Below, piece after piece: positions 60,697-64,000 of a stretch of DNA of 64,000 nt (the first letter of the stretch is position 1; each line of letters starts with the position of its first letter). This DNA comes from Trichaptum fuscoviolaceum (taxonomy: Eukaryota; Basidiomycota; Agaricomycetes; Hymenochaetales; Trichaptaceae), in contig CAJSYZ010000012.1 in NCBI GenBank assembly GCA_910574455.1, positions 1,977,317-2,041,316 of the forward strand, written 5' to 3'. The notes below the pieces were generated by a model, which ran no database searches, was not told where the DNA came from, and saw only the letters and a list, made by a program, of their open reading frames with translations. The translations under genes were made by a program, and so were the position numbers.

Positions 60697-61782
60697 GTTG
60701 TGTAGGGCATAGTAATAGTAGACAAAATAGTCTTTTACTATGTAATAGTATTACATACTATTTTTAGAATAGGATTTGCATGGGTATAAAATCAGTTCCA
60801 AACCCTCTCTCTCTCTACTTCCTCCATTGCTGCTACTGTCTTCCGATTTTGGCTGCATACATAAAATCCTTCCTGTATCCCTCGCACTCCGGCAATTGGA
60901 TTGGAATTATCTATGAGATCCGGACTTATGATGTTAGACTCTCGGACGTGATTACCATCCAGCTTTGTGCTCTTCCAGTCCCTAGCACCTGGCCAAGGCA
61001 GCCTGACCGGATGCTAGTCGTGTTGCGCAACTTGTTCTATAATACCGGGTAGGCGAGCGACAATCAGATCAAGTTGTCATCTATGCATAGCTGATAAGCG
61101 TGTGACACGAGCAGGTACCGGACTGGTGTTGCACGGTCGCTTCCTCACCATGATTGTGTCCAGCATCGTCTCGATCGAGGTCTAGGCAATGAAGGTCCCA
61201 TAAATACACGAAGACTCGATACTGCTGGTTATCGAGTACTGGATTATAGGAAACCTATGCACTTCACTGACCATTCTAGACGTCCAGTTTTACTCGTCTC
61301 TCTTGTTCTTCATGAGACCCGCTCTTCCAAGTGGCTATATGCGCAATTTCTGTGGCTCTCTGGCATGTTATGTCCTCTACTAGTACCGCGGAATACCGAT
61401 ACTCTGAGCAGCTCTCTACCAGCGGCTAAGAGTCTAGGGTATTTTTGACAATGGCCTGTCATCTCGAGGCCCTCATTTTCCACTTCATAATAACAATCTC
61501 TACATCCCCTGTCCCACAACGCATTACGGTATGCACATATGCTTCGCAATGTGCCATAAATTACTATTTCCAAGATCTTCTACACTTCAAATGTTTCCTA
61601 ATTAGCTATACCATCAACTGGGTACCATGGACACAAGCTTCTGTTGAAGGTGATTGTAGGTGGTGATGTTATCTCATCAAATCATAACAGGTAAGAGGCA
61701 AGCTTACACTCCTTAACAATCACAATAAATCTCAAATACATTTGAAGGTCCGTGATACATCGCATACACATGATTTCCTGTA
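60697..61782. other. Intergenic, no supported gene
   Basis: An AT-rich stretch (ATAGTATTACATACTAT near 60740) lies just upstream of the tRNA. The ATG-started frame 60780-61052 (90 codons, one hydrophobic stretch) has no family or splice support. Confidence 0.4.
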
Positions 61783-62253
61783 TCAAAATGCACAGACTTT
61801 TGAATCGCCAACAGCTGGCGACGAAGTTTTCAGGCCTGCATCCGAAAAGTTCGTAGCGCCAAACGCCTTCGCCTCTTCCTCAAGCTCCTCGAGACTTCCA
61901 CACCGAACGATACCCGCGTCTATCATCTTCTTCACTGCATCGAGGAGCCAGGTCCGACATGTAACCCCCTCGACGTCGTATCGGGTGCTTTCAATTATCT
62001 GATCGGCCTGACTTAGCGAGTCGTCATCAGAAATGGCCGCGATGCGAAGATACCCGATGAGCAGCATCTCCTTCAAGGCTCCCTTTATAATCTCGAACTC
62101 GCCCATCCACCCGGACCCGATATTTCTGATGTGATATTTCTTTCCAGATGAACCCGAATGATGCATGTACAGACTCCAGTGGTAGGTGCCGGGTTCTGTA
62201 TCACGCACATACAAGCCGATGTAAAGGCTGTTTTCTTGGAATGGAGAAGTCAT
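61783..62253 (-). CDS. DUF6914-like protein
   Basis: Single-exon gene of 156 aa with a clear ATG. It has the features I associate with the small Agaricomycete family DUF6914: LYIGLYVRDTEPGTYHWSLY near the start, KYHIRNIGSGWMGE, a middle LLIGYLRIAAI and the TCRTWLLDAVKKMIDAG segment with conserved Cys and Trp. The C-terminus is variable. The family usually occurs in several copies per genome and has no established function. A CT-rich stretch (about 62430-62560 on the plus strand) lies upstream. The family name is from memory of these motifs. Confidence 0.75.
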   Translation of the reverse strand: MTSPFQENSLYIGLYVRDTEPGTYHWSLYMHHSGSSGKKYHIRNIGSGWMGEFEIIKGALKEMLLIGYLRIAAISDDDSLSQADQIIESTRYDVEGVTCRTWLLDAVKKMIDAGIVRCGSLEELEEEAKAFGATNFSDAGLKTSSPAVGDSKVCAF

Positions 62254-62889
62254 TTCCTTCGAAGAACAGTAAGTTCAGAAACAGTCATATCTATGGAAAA
62301 AAACGTACAGATCACCGGGACGACGTTGTTGCAAAGATGAATCTACGCATCTGAGTCTGGTTTGGTTCTTTTAGCTCTGTGGTTCCGGTGCCGAAGGCGG
62401 GACTTGAAAATGTGTTTGTCAAGCGCTTCAAGAAAAGCGAACATCTCTCTCTCTTTCTTTCTTCATCGTCCATCTGGCCTTCAAGTGCATATTGTCCCAC
62501 CTCAGGCTGCATATATTTTTCCTGCACTGGATATTTTTCTCTGTCTCCTCTCGCTTGCTGGAATCTATTCCAATTGTTTTGAGTGAGGTCACTCATAATC
62601 TTGTCGACTACTTCTGTTATCCTTCGACAGGAATATGCATGTGAAGAACTGGAACATGTACTTATGCACGAGAAGTTGAACTATGACAATGGTGCGTAAT
62701 GCATATACAGGAAGCAAACGCGCTTAAATTGACATTGACGATGTTGTACACATGTTCCGTTCGTATTTTACAACAGCTTGATGATACCATCTACTAAAGA
62801 CTCATTCTCTGAACCCCTCAAGACTTCAAATCCACAATCTAATAAAACAGGTAAGCTAATTCATTTTGCTATGAAGTAGATATAATATC
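62254..62889. other. Intergenic between DUF6914 and catalase genes
   Basis: Both genes are on the minus strand. The stretch holds the promoter of the DUF6914 gene and the 3' UTR of catalase. No further gene is seen. Confidence 0.5.
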
Positions 62890-64000
62890 TCACCAGACTG
62901 CACTGTACTTGAATCGAATGGCTTCTGCAGCAGTCTTGACTTTCAAGGGTGGCACAGACGGATGCCCGATAGCCTTCGCAATACGGTCGGATAAGCCTTG
63001 ATCAACAGCCGCGAAAACGGATACTACAAAGGAGTCAGCTCTCGCTCCAATCCTTCAGTCTGAGAACGTACGTTGCCTGGCTTTAACCTCGGGACTCTTC
63101 ACACCTTTGAGGTGTCCAGCGATATTTCCGACAAAGCGCTCCTTTGCGCCGTCATCGAAGACCTTCTGCCACAGTGCGCGGGGCTGCTCGAAGTCAACTA
63201 TGTAGGAGCAACAAATGAGTAGACATTCGAAGCCGACCATTTGTCGAAATGAACTCACGCTCTGTGATTTCGCTCAAGTCTGCCTGCGCATGTCCCAAGA
63301 ACTGTTCGTGCTTGACGCCGGCGTACGCCTTCTTCTTGTACGTCAGCGGAGATATGCTGCTCTGATAGTTTGGTCTGGGTCCCTGGCTAACATACAAAGC
63401 AGGACCATCGCGCTGGAAGTTCGCAACAGGAACGATAGGCGCGTTCACTGGCAGCTGCTGGTAGTTTGCACCAAGACGATGACGATGGGTGTCTGGGTAC
63501 GAGAAGAGACGGGATTGGAGGACGGGATCTGCAGATGGCTCGATACCTGGGACAAGATGCGAGGGCGAGAACGCTGCCTGCTCGATTTCCGCGAAGTAGT
63601 TTTGCGGGTTTTCGTTCAGGACTAGCTTGCCAACCGGGCGGAGCGGGAAGTCCTTGTGCGGCCACACCTTGGTCAAGTCGAGAATGTTGTACCGGAAGCT
63701 CTCTGCCTGCTGCGGCGTCATCGTCTGAACATAGACCGTCCAGCTTGGGAATTTGCCAGCTTCAATGTCCTCGAAGAGTGCTTGGATACCGTGGTCCGGG
63801 TTTGCGCCGGCGAGCTGGCCAGCCTGCTCATCCGTGAGCGTCTTGAAGCCACCATCAGCGCGCACATGGACCTGGACGTAGTGGAATTCGCCCTTCTCGT
63901 TGACCCACTTGAACGTATGGCCGGAGTACCCGTGTTCACGGTGATATCCATCAGGAGTTCCGCGGTCGGAGAACAGGATCATCACCTGATGGACAGACTC
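62890..64000 (-). CDS. Catalase, 3' part (5' end outside the window)
   Basis: Haem catalase (2 H2O2 to 2 H2O + O2), small-subunit type judging from the short C-terminus without a flavodoxin-like domain. Exons in the window are 64000-63259, 63197-63072 and 63023-62890. From the edge inward come [40 protein letters not shown] and [19 protein letters not shown]. The proximal haem-ligand signature [17 protein letters not shown] follows (the Tyr binds iron), then [10 protein letters not shown] and an alpha-helical end ([20 protein letters not shown], finishing KYSAVW). The catalytic His and the first part of the barrel lie beyond the window. It could be cytosolic or peroxisomal; the last three residues AVW are not a clear PTS1. 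Confidence 0.92.

Noticed and set aside
60780..61052. 90-codon frame with hydrophobic stretch next to the tRNA
   Set aside because: ATG start but no homologous motif, no splice partner; too weak to call a gene.

Overview
The window looks like nuclear DNA of a basidiomycete, most likely an Agaricomycete. Genes are dense, lie on both strands and are cut by many short GT-AG introns of about 43-65 nt, some leaving exons as small as 12 nt. The protein families fit this: long-N-terminus KRE6/SKN1 beta-glucan synthesis protein, DUF6914, TKL-type and Crinkler-type kinase relatives, F-box-like proteins and a DHA2-type MFS transporter. No species is named. All splice models come from reading frames and GT/AG sites by eye.

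Layout. 0-2 kb: broken TKL-like kinase copy with a small TA-flanked inverted-repeat transposon. 4.7-10.5 kb: KRE6/SKN1-like type II membrane GH16 protein behind a duplicated leader segment. 11.5-18.3 kb: accessory region with an intact kinase (13.3-15.6 kb) between two decayed, directly repeated copies of a kinase-like gene. 18.4-22.4 kb: a short-chain dehydrogenase and a TMEM53/DUF829 protein. 22.65-23.35 kb: a nested foldback element. 24.6-27 kb: a poorly resolved gene and a relic of the DUF829 5' exon. 27.8-45.7 kb: three copies of one C2H2 zinc-finger gene with identical TATA spacing. The outer two share one orientation and the middle one is inverted. Copies A and B flank a block holding a SET-domain protein, a large RING-H2 protein, UBC13 and an F-box-like gene. 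42.6-43.5 kb: a small secreted/single-pass membrane protein. 49-51.5 kb: MFS transporter. 52-58.2 kb: two paralogous four-pass membrane proteins in tandem. 59.4-64 kb: DUF167 protein, an intron-containing tRNA-Val, DUF6914 protein and the 3' part of a catalase.

No operon-like pathway is evident. Three functional themes recur. The first is ubiquitin signalling: RING-H2 protein, UBC13 and an F-box-like gene side by side. The second is cell surface and stress: glucan synthesis, MFS efflux, catalase and a signal-peptide/TM protein. The third is recent local duplication: kinases, kinase-like relics, C2H2 genes and four-pass proteins, with transposon debris and short dispersed repeats around the copies. 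The best candidates for something undescribed are the C2H2 triplet with its conserved promoter, the four-pass family and the nested foldback element.
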